DNA of 64,000 bases from an uncultured Eubacteriales bacterium (GCA_934630515.1 CAKTVV010000009.1:1-64000); one strand, 5' to 3'. Positions 42,780 through 52,963 are shown, numbered from the stretch's first letter. The notes: generated from the sequence alone by a model not told the origin. A program made the numbers and translations.

Positions 42780-44842
42780 GTCTGTCCTCCTTCACTTAAG
42801 TATTTCCATAAGGGCATCTGGGTCAGATCGGTTTTTCCGGTAGCCGGCAGCAGCTGCAGGCTCAGTCGCTCGCCACGATCCGTCACCGCCAGCAAGCCTG
42901 CCTCCCGCCAGATCTCCAGCGCCGTCAACAGCTGGAGGGGCGGCGGCAGCGTGCCGTGCGCACCGCCCACACGGGATACGGCATATTGCAGCTGCTCCGC
43001 CGTGCCGCTCCATCCTGCACAGGAATGCAGCATGCTGTACAACTTCGTCAGCAGCTCCCGGGGCGGCAGCGCCTGCTCCGGGGGAGCCTGCGTCTCTCGC
43101 CGCAGCAGTCCCTCATAGGTATCGATGGCATCCATCCATTGCTGCCGATCCGTCTGGGTATAGGACACATCCCGTATACGCACGCTGACGGTGGTATTTC
43201 CATGATATTCATTTTTCTCCAGCGCTACCACACAGTTCAGTACCGATCCGCAGGGAATGGGAAACTCCTCCGGGGCTGTCTGAAATTTCACCGCATTGAT
43301 GCGCACACCGTCCCGGCTCAGAGATAGACGCAGGTGCTTGCCGCCGCCCAGAGCGGTGATGTTATCCAGCGTCATGCGGGACAGGCAGAACAGCGGTGCC
43401 GGATTTCCGGCGCCCAGCGGCTCCAGCGCATCCATCAGAAGCAGCTTTTCCAGATTGATCTGATCCGGGCGCATACGCAGGGCGATATGCAGCGCCGGAA
43501 TCGGCATCCGGGGGTATTCCCGTGCCGCCCAGACATTTACCCGCTCCCGCAGCGCCGGTATCTGCGCCGCCTCCAGCGACAGCCCCGCCGCCATCTCGTG
43601 ACCGCCAAAGGCGGTCAACAGCTCCCGGCAGCTATCCAGTGCCGGGTACAGCGGAAAGCCCTCCACACTGCGCCCGGAGCCATGCGCTGCGCCGTCCTCG
43701 CCCACGCTGATGACCACCGCCGGTTTGCCGTATTGCTCTGCCAGCCGTGCCGCCATAATCCCCAGCACACCGCCGTGCCAACCCGGTCCCTCGACCACCA
43801 GCACCCGCTGCGCCAACCAATCCGGATGCGCCGCCAGTGCCGTCTCGATTTGGGCGTAGATCTCCTGTCCGATACGCTGGCGCTCGCCATTCATCGCCTG
43901 CAGCTGCTCCGCCAGCGCCGCCGCCTGTGCCGCATCCTCTGCCAGCAGCAGCCGCAGCGCCACCTCCGGATCGCCCATTCGTCCGGCAGCGTTGAGCCGG
44001 GGCGACAGGGTGAACACCGCTGCCGACGCTGTCAGTATTTTTTCCGCATATCCCGCCGCCTGCCGCAGCGCCGCCAGTCCGGGGCGGGTCGATTCGTTCA
44101 GCGCCCCGATCCCACGCCGCATCCAATCCCGATTAAAGCCCCGCAGCGGGATCAGATCCGCCAGCGTTCCCAGCGTCAGCAGATCGCCGTAGCGGGCAAA
44201 CACCGTCTCGCTATCCCCCTCCAGCACGCAGACCAGCATAAACGCCACACCTACACCCGCCAGATCCTTACAGGTGCTTTCGCAATCCGGACGATGGGGA
44301 TCGACCACGGCGCATACCGCCGGCAGCGACTCCGGGGGCTGATGGTGATCGGTCACCACCACGTCGATCCCCGCCGCCGTCGCCGCCGCCACCTCCTCCG
44401 GTGTCAGCGAAATACCCGTATCCACCGTAACGATCAGCCGCACGCCGGCAGCCGCCGCCCGGGCTATACCATCCTCATGCAGTCCGTAACCGTCCTCCCG
44501 ATGCGGGATCGCCCAATTCACATCGGCGCCGGCATCCCGCAGGTAGGTATACAGCAGCACGGTAGCGGTGATCCCGTCCACATCGTAATCGCCGTAAATG
44601 AGGATTTTCTCCCGCTGCTCCAGCGCCTGCCGGATCCGCTGCGCCGCCGTCTCCATATCCGCATAAGCAAACGGGTCGGCCTCCTCCTCCGTGCCGGTAA
44701 GGAACGCATAGATCTCCTCGGGAGCGGTCAAGCCCTGCGCCGTCAGCAGCAGCGTGAGAAACGGGTGCAGCTCACACTCCGACGCCAGCTCCGATGCCAG
44801 CGCCGTATCCAGCGGGGCAAACTCCCAGCGCTTCATCCGCAT
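42776..44842 (-). CDS. recJ: Single-stranded-DNA exonuclease RecJ
   Basis: A protein of 688 residues. The DHH phosphoesterase motifs are DYDVDGITATVLLY near residue 80 and VTDHHQPPES near 162, with the DHHA1 region after about 340 (GPGWHGGVLGIMAARL, the GSGRS block) and an OB-like C-terminal part. RecJ degrades single-stranded DNA 5' to 3' in repair and recombination. AAGGAGC lies upstream of the ATG. The promoter is at 44891-44919. It is the first gene of the recJ-rel-dtd-MBL-hemZ transcript. Confidence 0.95.
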   Translation of the reverse strand: MRMKRWEFAPLDTALASELASECELHPFLTLLLTAQGLTAPEEIYAFLTGTEEEADPFAYADMETAAQRIRQALEQREKILIYGDYDVDGITATVLLYTYLRDAGADVNWAIPHREDGYGLHEDGIARAAAAGVRLIVTVDTGISLTPEEVAAATAAGIDVVVTDHHQPPESLPAVCAVVDPHRPDCESTCKDLAGVGVAFMLVCVLEGDSETVFARYGDLLTLGTLADLIPLRGFNRDWMRRGIGALNESTRPGLAALRQAAGYAEKILTASAAVFTLSPRLNAAGRMGDPEVALRLLLAEDAAQAAALAEQLQAMNGERQRIGQEIYAQIETALAAHPDWLAQRVLVVEGPGWHGGVLGIMAARLAEQYGKPAVVISVGEDGAAHGSGRSVEGFPLYPALDSCRELLTAFGGHEMAAGLSLEAAQIPALRERVNVWAAREYPRMPIPALHIALRMRPDQINLEKLLLMDALEPLGAGNPAPLFCLSRMTLDNITALGGGKHLRLSLSRDGVRINAVKFQTAPEEFPIPCGSVLNCVVALEKNEYHGNTTVSVRIRDVSYTQTDRQQWMDAIDTYEGLLRRETQAPPEQALPPRELLTKLYSMLHSCAGWSGTAEQLQYAVSRVGGAHGTLPPPLQLLTALEIWREAGLLAVTDRGERLSLQLLPATGKTDLTQMPLWKYLSEGGQT

Positions 44843-44890
44843 ACGACCGCTCCTTTCTTAGTTTCTGTAATTAAGAAAATATATATCGTT

Positions 44891-44919
44891 ATATTAGCAC
44901 GAACCACGCAAATATTCAA
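44891..44919 (-). promoter_or_regulatory. Promoter of the recJ-rel cluster
   Basis: On the minus strand TTGAAT (44914-44919) and TAATAT (44891-44896) are separated by 17 bases, about 50 bases upstream of the recJ start. Confidence 0.65.
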
Positions 44920-44998
44920 CAGATTTTTACGCAAAGAGGCGGTTTCAGGCGATTTTTGCCGAAAAGCGCTGGAAATTCCTCCCCCATAATACAAGATT

Positions 44999-45036
44999 CC
45001 CCTCCTGCTGCAGCTTCATTCTGCAGCACGAGGGGG
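44999..45036 (-). terminator. Terminator-like hairpin ending the surface-glycan locus
   Basis: cccctcctgctgcag (44999-45013) pairs with ctgcagcacgagggg (45021-45035) with one mismatch. The following minus-strand sequence is only moderately T-rich, so it may be a weak terminator. It lies between the beta-helix gene and the recJ promoter; the bases from 45037 to 45186 hold nothing recognisable. Confidence 0.55.
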
Positions 45037-45186
45037 ATCGGATACGATCTTGCTTTTTCGAGAGTGTGCCAAGCGAAGCCGGGCATCTTCTATGCCGCAG
45101 CCTGTCACCGGTCACAGCTCACATACCGGCCGGGTCCGCACCGAGCCACCGCCTGCAGCGGGAGCGGGCTTCTTCGCCGGGCTATA

Positions 45187-46962
45187 TCAACGCATGAATT
45201 TCGGGTCTTTCAGCACCACGCCCGGCTGCTCCCGGATCATCTTGCTATCCTGAAAGATACAGCCGTCAAACAAGATGTTGGATACCGTGAAACCAGCCAC
45301 TGCCCCGCTTTTGGTCTCGCAATTGAAGTCAAACACATTCGAGGTACCGGCTGGGTGGGTGAAGGTGCAATTCCGATAGGTAATATTCTCCGGGATCGGA
45401 CCCTCCACCTCGCTGGTCAGCCCGGAATAATGGGTCCACATCTGCAGCACATTTATGGTGCAGTTTTCGATGGTCGCCTGCGCCCGGATACGGAAGGTGC
45501 CATCCAGCCGGCAGTTGGTGATCGTCGTTTTCGGGCTGGCCATTTCCTTAAAGTACAGATATTCTCCTCCGTCCAGATCGAAGGATCTGTCCAGACGGAT
45601 CCGGATGCTGCTTGTGGTCTGAGAAATGACCTCTACCACCTTAGCTTCTCCGCAGCGAATGCCCTCGTCCGGATTCAGGATCACTGCCGTGTCTCCCTCC
45701 TCAATGCGGGCAAATCCGCCGCCGGCATAGTCCAGACCGACGATCTTCAGCTCGTTTTCCTCACCGATCTCCGTGATCTGCGCCAGAGTATTGGCGATGT
45801 TGAAAATATCGTCATGGCTGCCCCCAAAGACGCATTGATCGAAATGCAGGCTCTCCCGATTATCCTTGGCGTGCACCACATCCCGCCAGGCAACCGTAGC
45901 GCAGGAGTCGGCATCCTTCGGCTCCAGCCGCACATTCCGCCAATAGAGCTTTCCGAAATTGCCGTTTACCTGAAACACGAACATGGAGGCATTCCAGATA
46001 CGGATATCTTCATAAGTGACCTCACCGGTGTTATGCAGCACCTGAAACGCCACGCCGGAATGGGAATAACCGGGGGTCGGCAAATACCAGACAGAGCCTA
46101 TCTCCTGCGCCCCTGACATGGCAATCTCCACATGGGTATCATTCAGCGCCGTGGCGATCGTGCAGGGAACCTGTCCACGCAGGCCGTTGGCCTTCAGAGC
46201 AAAGGCGTCCTTTGTATACTCCGGGGTCCTCCGGGCGCACTCCGCAAACCATGCCGGTACGCTGAAGGTGACCCTTGATCCCTCGCACTTCTCCACAGTC
46301 GCCACGCAGGCCACCGGGGTATCGTAATTAAAATTGAAGCCCTTGACCGTAATGCTTTCGCTCTGCACCACCGACAGGTACCCCTTGCCCGGCAGACCGA
46401 TGACCGTGGTGTTATTGCCGATCAGGGATACGTTCTGCGCCCCGGAAATCTGCATCAGGCTGGAGCTGCCGGCAGCACAGGTTTTCAGCACATATTCCGT
46501 GTTTTCCTCAAACCGCACCTGCGCTACTTTGCCAGAGTTCTTTTTGGTATATGTACAGGCAGTGGCGATGGCTTTGTTCACCGCCGTGCTGTCGTCGGTT
46601 TTTCCGTCTCCCTTCGCCCCGAAGGAGCGCACAAAAAACGCCTTGCCGCCGGCGATGTCCTGACCGAGGTTCAGCAGTTCCTCCTCCTCGGTCTTGAAAT
46701 CGTCGTCGCCGAAGATCACATCGTCCACCAGAATACCGTTGCCGGAGCCGGGCGTGCTCGGCCACGTATCGTCATACCCCTTGCTCTCCGGTCCGGGATC
46801 CTCGTCAAGCCCCGGCGCCGAATCCTCATCGATCACCACATCGGAATAAATATCCGAGTATTTATCCGGGGGATACTCGATCACCTTTCTGCAGCCTGTC
46901 GTCATCGATATGAGGAGCGCCAGCGCAAGGCACACAGGGCCGCACGATTTGAGCTTACTCAT
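45187..46962 (-). CDS. Lipoprotein with a right-handed beta-helix (pectate-lyase-3-like)
   Basis: About 591 residues. A lipoprotein signal peptide with Cys near residue 24 (ISMTTGC) and an acidic linker are followed by a beta-helix. The entry segment is FVRSFGAKGDGKTDDSTAVNKAI, the hallmark of the GH28/pectate-lyase-3 superfamily, followed by coil repeats such as ISGAQNVSLIGNNTTVIG and FDQCVFGGSHDDIFN. It is probably an extracellular polysaccharide-binding or cleaving protein; no catalytic set can be assigned by eye. The start at 46962 is 7 bases after GGAGG. It is the last gene of the locus, overlapping the solute-binding gene. Confidence 0.8.
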   Translation of the reverse strand: MSKLKSCGPVCLALALLISMTTGCRKVIEYPPDKYSDIYSDVVIDEDSAPGLDEDPGPESKGYDDTWPSTPGSGNGILVDDVIFGDDDFKTEEEELLNLGQDIAGGKAFFVRSFGAKGDGKTDDSTAVNKAIATACTYTKKNSGKVAQVRFEENTEYVLKTCAAGSSSLMQISGAQNVSLIGNNTTVIGLPGKGYLSVVQSESITVKGFNFNYDTPVACVATVEKCEGSRVTFSVPAWFAECARRTPEYTKDAFALKANGLRGQVPCTIATALNDTHVEIAMSGAQEIGSVWYLPTPGYSHSGVAFQVLHNTGEVTYEDIRIWNASMFVFQVNGNFGKLYWRNVRLEPKDADSCATVAWRDVVHAKDNRESLHFDQCVFGGSHDDIFNIANTLAQITEIGEENELKIVGLDYAGGGFARIEEGDTAVILNPDEGIRCGEAKVVEVISQTTSSIRIRLDRSFDLDGGEYLYFKEMASPKTTITNCRLDGTFRIRAQATIENCTINVLQMWTHYSGLTSEVEGPIPENITYRNCTFTHPAGTSNVFDFNCETKSGAVAGFTVSNILFDGCIFQDSKMIREQPGVVLKDPKFMR

Positions 46963-46964
46963 TT

Positions 46965-48830
46965 TCATCCCTCCGAAGACATGGATTTCTGAACCTGCAG
47001 ATACCGGTCATACGCCTTTTGGTTCAGTGCGGTGATGTCCTCGCTGCCCAGCGAATGACAAACGCTCACATAGTTATCCCAGAATACGTTGATGTCCACC
47101 GAGCCGTTGAGGAATTTCACGGTCATTTCCCGGACGTATTCCACCAGCTTTTCGCTGTCGGCGTTTGTGATCTCGTCCGACCGCCGGACAATACTCGGAT
47201 AAATATTCTTCGGTGCCGCCTGAATATATGCAGACACCCGATCCTTTTCCGCCTGCAGGGATTTCCGCTCGTCCTGACTCAGATATTTGCTGTTGGTCTT
47301 GTCGATCAGATTATAATACGCCTTGCTCGCATAATTGGGCAGCGGATATCCCGGCGTCAGGTCCGAATTCTTATACTTGGACTTATAGTAGTTTTCCGTC
47401 ATGTAAATGGTACCGTCCGACTTCACGCCCCAGTTGAACCCCTGCGGCCCCTGCAGGGCGGTCAGGGTACCCTCCAGCGAATAGAAATAGTCCGCAAACC
47501 GCACGGCGACCTCCGGATACTTGCACGCCTTTGTCACCGTGAACCACTCGCCCCAGCAATACTCCACGCCGGTGATGGACCAGCAGGCCTTATCCACGCT
47601 CTTATCCCGGAACGCCGGCACGAATACATAGTTATCCGCACGGGCAGCATCCATGTAGGCGTAAGCGTTATCCGCCACGAAAGCGCCCACGGTGACCGCC
47701 TTGGTATTGAGCTTACTCTTGACATCCTCGTCCCCATTGGCAAACCAATCGGGATCAATGAGACCGTTTTTGTACAGCGTCCGATAATAGGTCAGCGCCG
47801 TCTTATAGTTCTGGGTGGTGAAATTGGAGCGCCATTTGCCGTTATCGTCGATGGAATACTCGCCCCAGCCGCCGTATACCGCCAGACCGAAGGGCCCGTA
47901 CAGGCAGCCGGGCAGGATGCCGGTGGAATTCCACGCCTGCAGCAGAAGGGGGATCTCATCCTTTTTCCCGTTGCCGTTGGGATCGTTGTCCTTGAATGCC
48001 GTCAGCACCTTCATGAGACTGTTCGTGCTGGTGGGAACGCTGAGCTTGAGCGTATCCAGCCACGTCTTATTGATGTACAAGCCCTGGCTGACCTTCTCAC
48101 GGTTCGCTTCATTGAGCATGGGCAAGGAATAGTAGTGCCCGTCCTCTGCCGTAATGGAGTATTTCGCCTGGGCATTTTGCTTCAGCAGCCGCTGTACATT
48201 GGGGGCATAGTTCTTGATATAGTCGTCCAGCTGCACCAGCAAGCCCTGCTTGACATAGCTCCACTGCTCACCGATGGAATACGGCGCCATACCGATCATC
48301 AGATCCGGCAGATTGCCGCTGGTATACGCCAGCAGCAGCTTCTGCTTCACCTCTGCCTGCCCTACAAGCGAATAGTTGAGCTTAACATTCATCTTCTTGG
48401 CGAAAAACTCATTGATCTTCATGGTCTTGTAGTTCGCCTGATTGGTATAGTCCTTGATCATCACATTAAAGGTGACGGTCTTGTCGGCAATGGGATACCC
48501 GGTGGAATAGCAATTATTCTTGAGGGTCGCTTTCTTGCCGGTGTTATTCAGGTCATTCACATGCAGACCGTCATCCGTCTGGGTGTTAGTCTGCGGAGTG
48601 GATACGCTGCTGTCGATCGGCTTATTCTGGTTATTCCCGGAATCGCCGTTCGATCCTCCGTCTGAATTCATTCCGCTGTCTGTGGACACGGAGCTTCCGG
48701 TATCATCGCTCAGGGAGCTGCCGCCGGGCCCGATGACCGGCTGACCCGAATGACAGCTCATCACGACGGCAACGATCAGCACGGCTGCTAATACCGCAGA
48801 TACAATTGACAACACGAGTTTCTTTTTCAT
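46965..48830 (-). CDS. ABC importer solute-binding lipoprotein
   Basis: A protein of 621 residues. The lipobox VMSC has its Cys at residue 26, followed by a Ser/Gly/Asn/Asp-rich spacer to about residue 75. The binding domain is of the large cluster-type sugar receptors of Firmicutes: NQANYKTMKINEFFAKKMNVKLNYS, YTSGNLPDLMIGMAP and WDNYVSVCHSLGSEDI. It hands a carbohydrate to the permeases encoded at 48875-50699. The ligand cannot be deduced; the length suggests an oligosaccharide. Gene order and close spacing (44 bases) place it in the same operon as the permeases. Confidence 0.9.
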   Translation of the reverse strand: MKKKLVLSIVSAVLAAVLIVAVVMSCHSGQPVIGPGGSSLSDDTGSSVSTDSGMNSDGGSNGDSGNNQNKPIDSSVSTPQTNTQTDDGLHVNDLNNTGKKATLKNNCYSTGYPIADKTVTFNVMIKDYTNQANYKTMKINEFFAKKMNVKLNYSLVGQAEVKQKLLLAYTSGNLPDLMIGMAPYSIGEQWSYVKQGLLVQLDDYIKNYAPNVQRLLKQNAQAKYSITAEDGHYYSLPMLNEANREKVSQGLYINKTWLDTLKLSVPTSTNSLMKVLTAFKDNDPNGNGKKDEIPLLLQAWNSTGILPGCLYGPFGLAVYGGWGEYSIDDNGKWRSNFTTQNYKTALTYYRTLYKNGLIDPDWFANGDEDVKSKLNTKAVTVGAFVADNAYAYMDAARADNYVFVPAFRDKSVDKACWSITGVEYCWGEWFTVTKACKYPEVAVRFADYFYSLEGTLTALQGPQGFNWGVKSDGTIYMTENYYKSKYKNSDLTPGYPLPNYASKAYYNLIDKTNSKYLSQDERKSLQAEKDRVSAYIQAAPKNIYPSIVRRSDEITNADSEKLVEYVREMTVKFLNGSVDINVFWDNYVSVCHSLGSEDITALNQKAYDRYLQVQKSMSSEG

Positions 48831-48874
48831 TCTCAGTTCTCCTTTTCAATATACTGGCGATGGTCGATCTGCAA

Positions 48875-49810
48875 TCAGCCGGTTATCCCGCTCCTCTCTA
48901 TACTCATCATGAATTTGGATTGAACGGATAAATAGAAAATGATCAGCGGTGCGATCACCAGAACCGTCGCCGCCATCACCACCGCATTGTTGAAGATCTC
49001 TGCCGAATGATCCAGCAATTGATCGGTGATGCTGTCGGCGCTGATCATTTGATACAGAACCGGCAACATCTGCGGCAGCAGGAATCGGGCTTGATCCTCA
49101 ATATAGATCAGCGGCTCGGAGGTGTCGTTCCAATGCCACACCACACCCAGCACTAAGGTGATCAGCGCCGATGACCGGGCATTGGGGAGTGCAATGGAGA
49201 AAAAGGTACGGATCGGACCGGCACCATCCACGGCTGCCGCCTCCTCCAGCGCCTTAGGCAAGGACAGGAAAAACTGCCGGAAGATAAACACATAAAATGC
49301 CCCTCGCAGACCAAACCCAACAAAGGAAGGGACGATGATGGGCAGATAGGAGCCGGTGAAGCCGATGCGGCTGAAGAAGATATACAGCGGAACAATGATC
49401 GTTTCCGTCGGAATAATGATCGCCAACAGCAGCAGCGCAAGCCAAAAGCCCTTAAAGCGGAAATTGAACCGGGCAAAGCCATACCCCACAAAGGAACACG
49501 ACAGGATATGCCCCACCACACTCAGAAGCACCACGAACACGGTATTCGGCAGCCGTGTCGTATACTGCAGCGCCCGAAATGCCGTCGCATAGTTCTCCCA
49601 ACGAATTTCGGTCAGGATCCATTTCACGGAAATATCATTCAGATCCGCCTGCGTTTTGAAGGAGGTGAAGATCATATACAGAAACGGATACAAAAACACA
49701 AACGCCAGCCCGATGAGCAGCGAATAGACAAACAGACCGGTTATCCCCTGAACCGAAGCCTTACGGATCCGGCTTTTATTCCAGCGGGATCGGTTCCCGA
49801 TGCTTTTCAT
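48875..49810 (-). CDS. Carbohydrate ABC transporter permease (MalG/LacG type)
   Basis: About 311 residues with six membrane helices and the conserved cytoplasmic loop near position 210, VFIFRQFFLSLPKALEEAAAVDGAGPIRTFFSIALP, which contacts the ATPase. The start at 49810 is chosen for AAGGAGGGG upstream; the frame opens earlier but without support. It pairs with the permease at 49833-50699 and the lipoprotein at 46965. No ATPase gene accompanies them, so a shared MsmX/UgpC-type subunit elsewhere is expected. Confidence 0.92.
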   Translation of the reverse strand: MKSIGNRSRWNKSRIRKASVQGITGLFVYSLLIGLAFVFLYPFLYMIFTSFKTQADLNDISVKWILTEIRWENYATAFRALQYTTRLPNTVFVVLLSVVGHILSCSFVGYGFARFNFRFKGFWLALLLLAIIIPTETIIVPLYIFFSRIGFTGSYLPIIVPSFVGFGLRGAFYVFIFRQFFLSLPKALEEAAAVDGAGPIRTFFSIALPNARSSALITLVLGVVWHWNDTSEPLIYIEDQARFLLPQMLPVLYQMISADSITDQLLDHSAEIFNNAVVMAATVLVIAPLIIFYLSVQSKFMMSIERSGITG

Positions 49811-49832
49811 ATAAGTATCCCCTCCTTCCTTC

Positions 49833-50699
49833 TTAATTCTCCGAAACATTGCGGATCGACGGGGTCAGGCAGGCGTAGGCGACCGCCACAAACACGATCA
49901 CAACCGCAAAATAGATCCACCCCAGAGAGGCGGCATACTCAAACTGTGCATCCTTAAACATGACCTTGCTGATATATTCCATGATCTGGCTGCCGGAATC
50001 GGCAAAGGAATCGACAATGGTATATACAACGGTGATCAGCAGCACCGGCGAGACCATCGGCAGGGTGATCTTCCAAAACATCTCCCACTCGGTGGCGGAA
50101 TCGATCTTGGCGGATTCATACAGCGACGGCGATATGCTTTGCAGCCCTCCTAAAATCAGTAAGATCTGCACACCGGACTTCCACATCACCAGTGTGATGC
50201 TTGCCAAAAAGGTGGACACCGTTTCCACCGCACTTTGCCCCAAATAGAGCTGCACCTCCGGCGTCAGCAGCAGATCCCGCACCATTTCCATCGGTTCGTT
50301 GTTGACGCCCTGACTCAAAAGCTGCTCCATCACGGTGCCGGAGCCTAAAATGACCGGTAAAAAGAAGATCGTGCGAAACAGACCACGGCAGGCAATCTTC
50401 TTGCTGAGGAGGATGCCGACGATCAGCGCAAAGACCGTGATCAGCGGCAAGCGCAGCAGCACCTTTTGGACTTCCTTTACCAGAAGCGGGAGGAAGTCCA
50501 CATCCTCCCGGAATGCTTTCACAAAATTGCTCATCCCCACCCAATCCATCCGGTAATTGAGCACATTCTCCAGCTTGGAAAAGGAAAGCATAAGTGAGAA
50601 AACCACCGGGAAGATCAGCAAGCCGACGGCGCCGAAGATCCAGGGCGAGATAAAGAGATAGCCCATCCGGCGGGTGCGTTTTTCATAGCTCAGTTTCAT
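49833..50699 (-). CDS. Sugar ABC transporter permease (MalF/UgpA type)
   Basis: About 288 residues with six helices and the EAA-type loop LYESAKIDSATEWEMFWKITLPMVSPVL near residue 215. The start at 50699 overlaps the stop of the DUF5696 gene (ATGA), implying translational coupling. It is the first of the second pair of permeases in the locus. The opening KLSYEKRTRRMGYLFISPWIFGAVGLLIFP is typical of this family. Confidence 0.92.
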   Translation of the reverse strand: MKLSYEKRTRRMGYLFISPWIFGAVGLLIFPVVFSLMLSFSKLENVLNYRMDWVGMSNFVKAFREDVDFLPLLVKEVQKVLLRLPLITVFALIVGILLSKKIACRGLFRTIFFLPVILGSGTVMEQLLSQGVNNEPMEMVRDLLLTPEVQLYLGQSAVETVSTFLASITLVMWKSGVQILLILGGLQSISPSLYESAKIDSATEWEMFWKITLPMVSPVLLITVVYTIVDSFADSGSQIMEYISKVMFKDAQFEYAASLGWIYFAVVIVFVAVAYACLTPSIRNVSEN

Positions 50700-52963
50700 T
50701 TCGTTATTCTGCCCTCCGTGCGCTGCAAAACGCAATAATCCATCGGCTCGATCCGCTGGCCGGAGACCTGTGCCGGCTCGTCTGCGTAATTGATACAGAT
50801 CGCAGCACCGTTATCGTATTCCACGCAGGACACCGTCTCCGACAGGATCGTATGCCGAAGCATCACGGCGCCGTCGATCGCCCCCAGCCTGTCGGAAAAC
50901 TCCCGGCTGACCGCTGCGATCGTCTGCCCCCACATGGAATATTCCGAGGAAAACAGCCGATCGTATTCAGTATCGATCAGCTCCAGCGAGCTTTTCTCCG
51001 TCACGATATAATACGGCTGGCAGCCATATTCGATCCATTTCAGCTTTTGATAGTTGGAATCATAGGACATATTCCCCGCAACCGAAGTGTACCGAAAATA
51101 TCCGTTGACCACCAGCTGGAAGAACGGAACGGATACGCTTTCATAATAGTATCCGGAATTCGTATCGGGGATCTCCCGCAGGGAATCGGCGTAGGGCAGC
51201 ACATACTGATTGCCGCCGTACATCTGCAGCGGTATCCCCACTTCCCGAGCCCTTCCAAACGCCGCCTCGACGGCGGAAACGGTCTGCGCACGGGTGTTTT
51301 CCTTTCCGCTCTGAAAAGAATTCCACAGCCATTGACCGGAGCGGGCAAGGCTCAGCCCGGCATTCGGATATAAGCCGCTTTTCCGGGCCGCCGTCAGATA
51401 TTTGTCCAACGACACATAGGGATCCACAACGATGGTCGTACCGGTGAGATCCATATGAATATTGCCTACATAATCCCGAATGACCTCTTTACGGAGATTG
51501 ACATTTTTGCTGTCCGGATAAGCCGTGAAAAAGTCATTGTATACATAGGTGCGGATCCCCTTTTCACCGAGCTCTTCCAAAAGAGTCTGCCACTGCTTTT
51601 TCCCGCCCAGCTTTCCGGCCACCTTCTGGGGCGTCGGATAATCGGTGATCCCGCCGCTGTTCCACCCCTGCAGCGATAGCTCCAGCGAGCGTACGCCGTT
51701 ATCCTGCAGATCGGAAACGATGCTCCGCACCTCGTCGCAGTCCGTCATATCCACGAAGGTCTCGAAGAACATCCCCTTCTTCTTCACCCCCATGAGCACA
51801 TCCAGACTGACCTCTCCGGGGTGGACAGAGATCTTCTTCTGCAGAATCCCCCGCTCCTCCAGATAAGAGCGATACACCGCCGCCATATCGGAGTAGCTGC
51901 TGTCTGTGTCCAGCAGGAAATACTGCACCGTCCGGTCGCTCAGCTCCTGCTGGGGCATGATCTGTTCGATGGTCTTGCTGTTGATGGTCAGCTTTTCGGT
52001 ATAGTGGTACATGAAAGTGAAATAGCACCGTGCCAGCTTGGGGCACTGATAGCCATAGGGAACCACATTCAGATAGGTATTCTCTGCCCCATCGGTCACA
52101 GCCGCCAAAAATCCGTTTTTGTCATTTCGGACGCCAAAAACCGGCAGCATACAATTCTTGATATCCTGCTCATCCCGGCTGACCAGCGCCTGAATATCCT
52201 GCTCACTTTGCCCGTAGAGCGAATAGCTATAGACCCGCTCCTCTTTCGTTTCGGTGTTATCGAACCGCACCAGAGCACCAGAGCCATCCGGTATCAGCAG
52301 ATATCCGTCCAGATCCGTCCTCGCTGCGCCGAAAAAGGGCATCAGCGTAATACTGACGATCCGATTGCCCTCCCCCTGCCGGATCGATTCGGCGGGGATC
52401 GATGCAGCCAGACCGTTCTCATTCAATGTAAATTCCACCGTAAAGGAAACCGAGAACTTGACCAGCTCCACACCCAGCGAAAGACCGTCAGCGGTATATT
52501 CCGGTGTCAGACGGATCGAGCCTTGATCGCCCACTGCATCACAAAGCTGGATCACCGTGCCGGCGCCCTCCTCATCCGCAACGGTGGCCTGCAAGAGCAC
52601 CGTTTTGACCGCCTCAGCCACATCCGAACGCAGATAGTAGTCGTGGCTCACCGTGTTTGACCACAGATGACCGCTGCGCTTATCCCGCACATAAACATCC
52701 GCTCCGGTGGTATCGTACCAGAACGCAAACCGCTCATTCTCGCTGACAAGACGCAGCGTGACCTCGGAGGAGATGGAGACGTTATCCCCGGATGATTCCG
52801 AGTCCGAATCCATGTCCTCCCAGTCCATATCCTCCCAATCCATGTCCTCTTCACTGTCCGGCTGTCCGCCGGAGACCGCAGCCGCTGCACTGAACGAGAT
52901 GCACAGCGGAAGCAGCAGCAACAGCATCATTTTGAAAACCGATACACGGCTCCGTTTTTTCAT
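50696..52963 (-). CDS. Secreted DUF5696 protein (predicted TIM-barrel, glycosidase-like)
   Basis: A protein of 755 residues. The signal peptide ends near residue 30, followed by the acidic repeat at residues 39-54. N-terminal beta-rich domains (VTLRLVSENERFAFWYDTTGADVYVRDKRSGHLW) precede a predicted barrel: VSLDVLMGVKKKGMFFETFVDMT, LELSLQGWNSGGITD and YVYNDFFTAYPDSKN resemble strands of glycosidase-like domains. DUF5696 genes recur beside sugar importer genes in Firmicutes, but no activity is established to my knowledge. No lipobox is present, so it is free or non-covalently held. It overlaps the next permease by 4 bases. Confidence 0.85.
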   Translation of the reverse strand: MKKRSRVSVFKMMLLLLLPLCISFSAAAAVSGGQPDSEEDMDWEDMDWEDMDSDSESSGDNVSISSEVTLRLVSENERFAFWYDTTGADVYVRDKRSGHLWSNTVSHDYYLRSDVAEAVKTVLLQATVADEEGAGTVIQLCDAVGDQGSIRLTPEYTADGLSLGVELVKFSVSFTVEFTLNENGLAASIPAESIRQGEGNRIVSITLMPFFGAARTDLDGYLLIPDGSGALVRFDNTETKEERVYSYSLYGQSEQDIQALVSRDEQDIKNCMLPVFGVRNDKNGFLAAVTDGAENTYLNVVPYGYQCPKLARCYFTFMYHYTEKLTINSKTIEQIMPQQELSDRTVQYFLLDTDSSYSDMAAVYRSYLEERGILQKKISVHPGEVSLDVLMGVKKKGMFFETFVDMTDCDEVRSIVSDLQDNGVRSLELSLQGWNSGGITDYPTPQKVAGKLGGKKQWQTLLEELGEKGIRTYVYNDFFTAYPDSKNVNLRKEVIRDYVGNIHMDLTGTTIVVDPYVSLDKYLTAARKSGLYPNAGLSLARSGQWLWNSFQSGKENTRAQTVSAVEAAFGRAREVGIPLQMYGGNQYVLPYADSLREIPDTNSGYYYESVSVPFFQLVVNGYFRYTSVAGNMSYDSNYQKLKWIEYGCQPYYIVTEKSSLELIDTEYDRLFSSEYSMWGQTIAAVSREFSDRLGAIDGAVMLRHTILSETVSCVEYDNGAAICINYADEPAQVSGQRIEPMDYCVLQRTEGRITK
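52802..52849 (-). repeat. Short tandem repeat encoding DMDWE units in the DUF5696 protein
   Basis: Codons for residues 39-54 repeat as EDMDWEDMDWEDMDSD, three near-identical 15-base units. It lies in the acidic linker behind the signal peptide and could vary in length by slippage in multiples of five residues. Confidence 0.75.

Noticed and set aside
41202..43118. Long plus-strand frame opposite rel and recJ
   Set aside because: Spans the junction of two confident genes on the other strand; codon-bias artefact.
47019..48665. Long plus-strand frame opposite the solute-binding lipoprotein gene
   Set aside because: Antisense shadow without start signals; the minus-strand frame has a signal peptide and family motifs.
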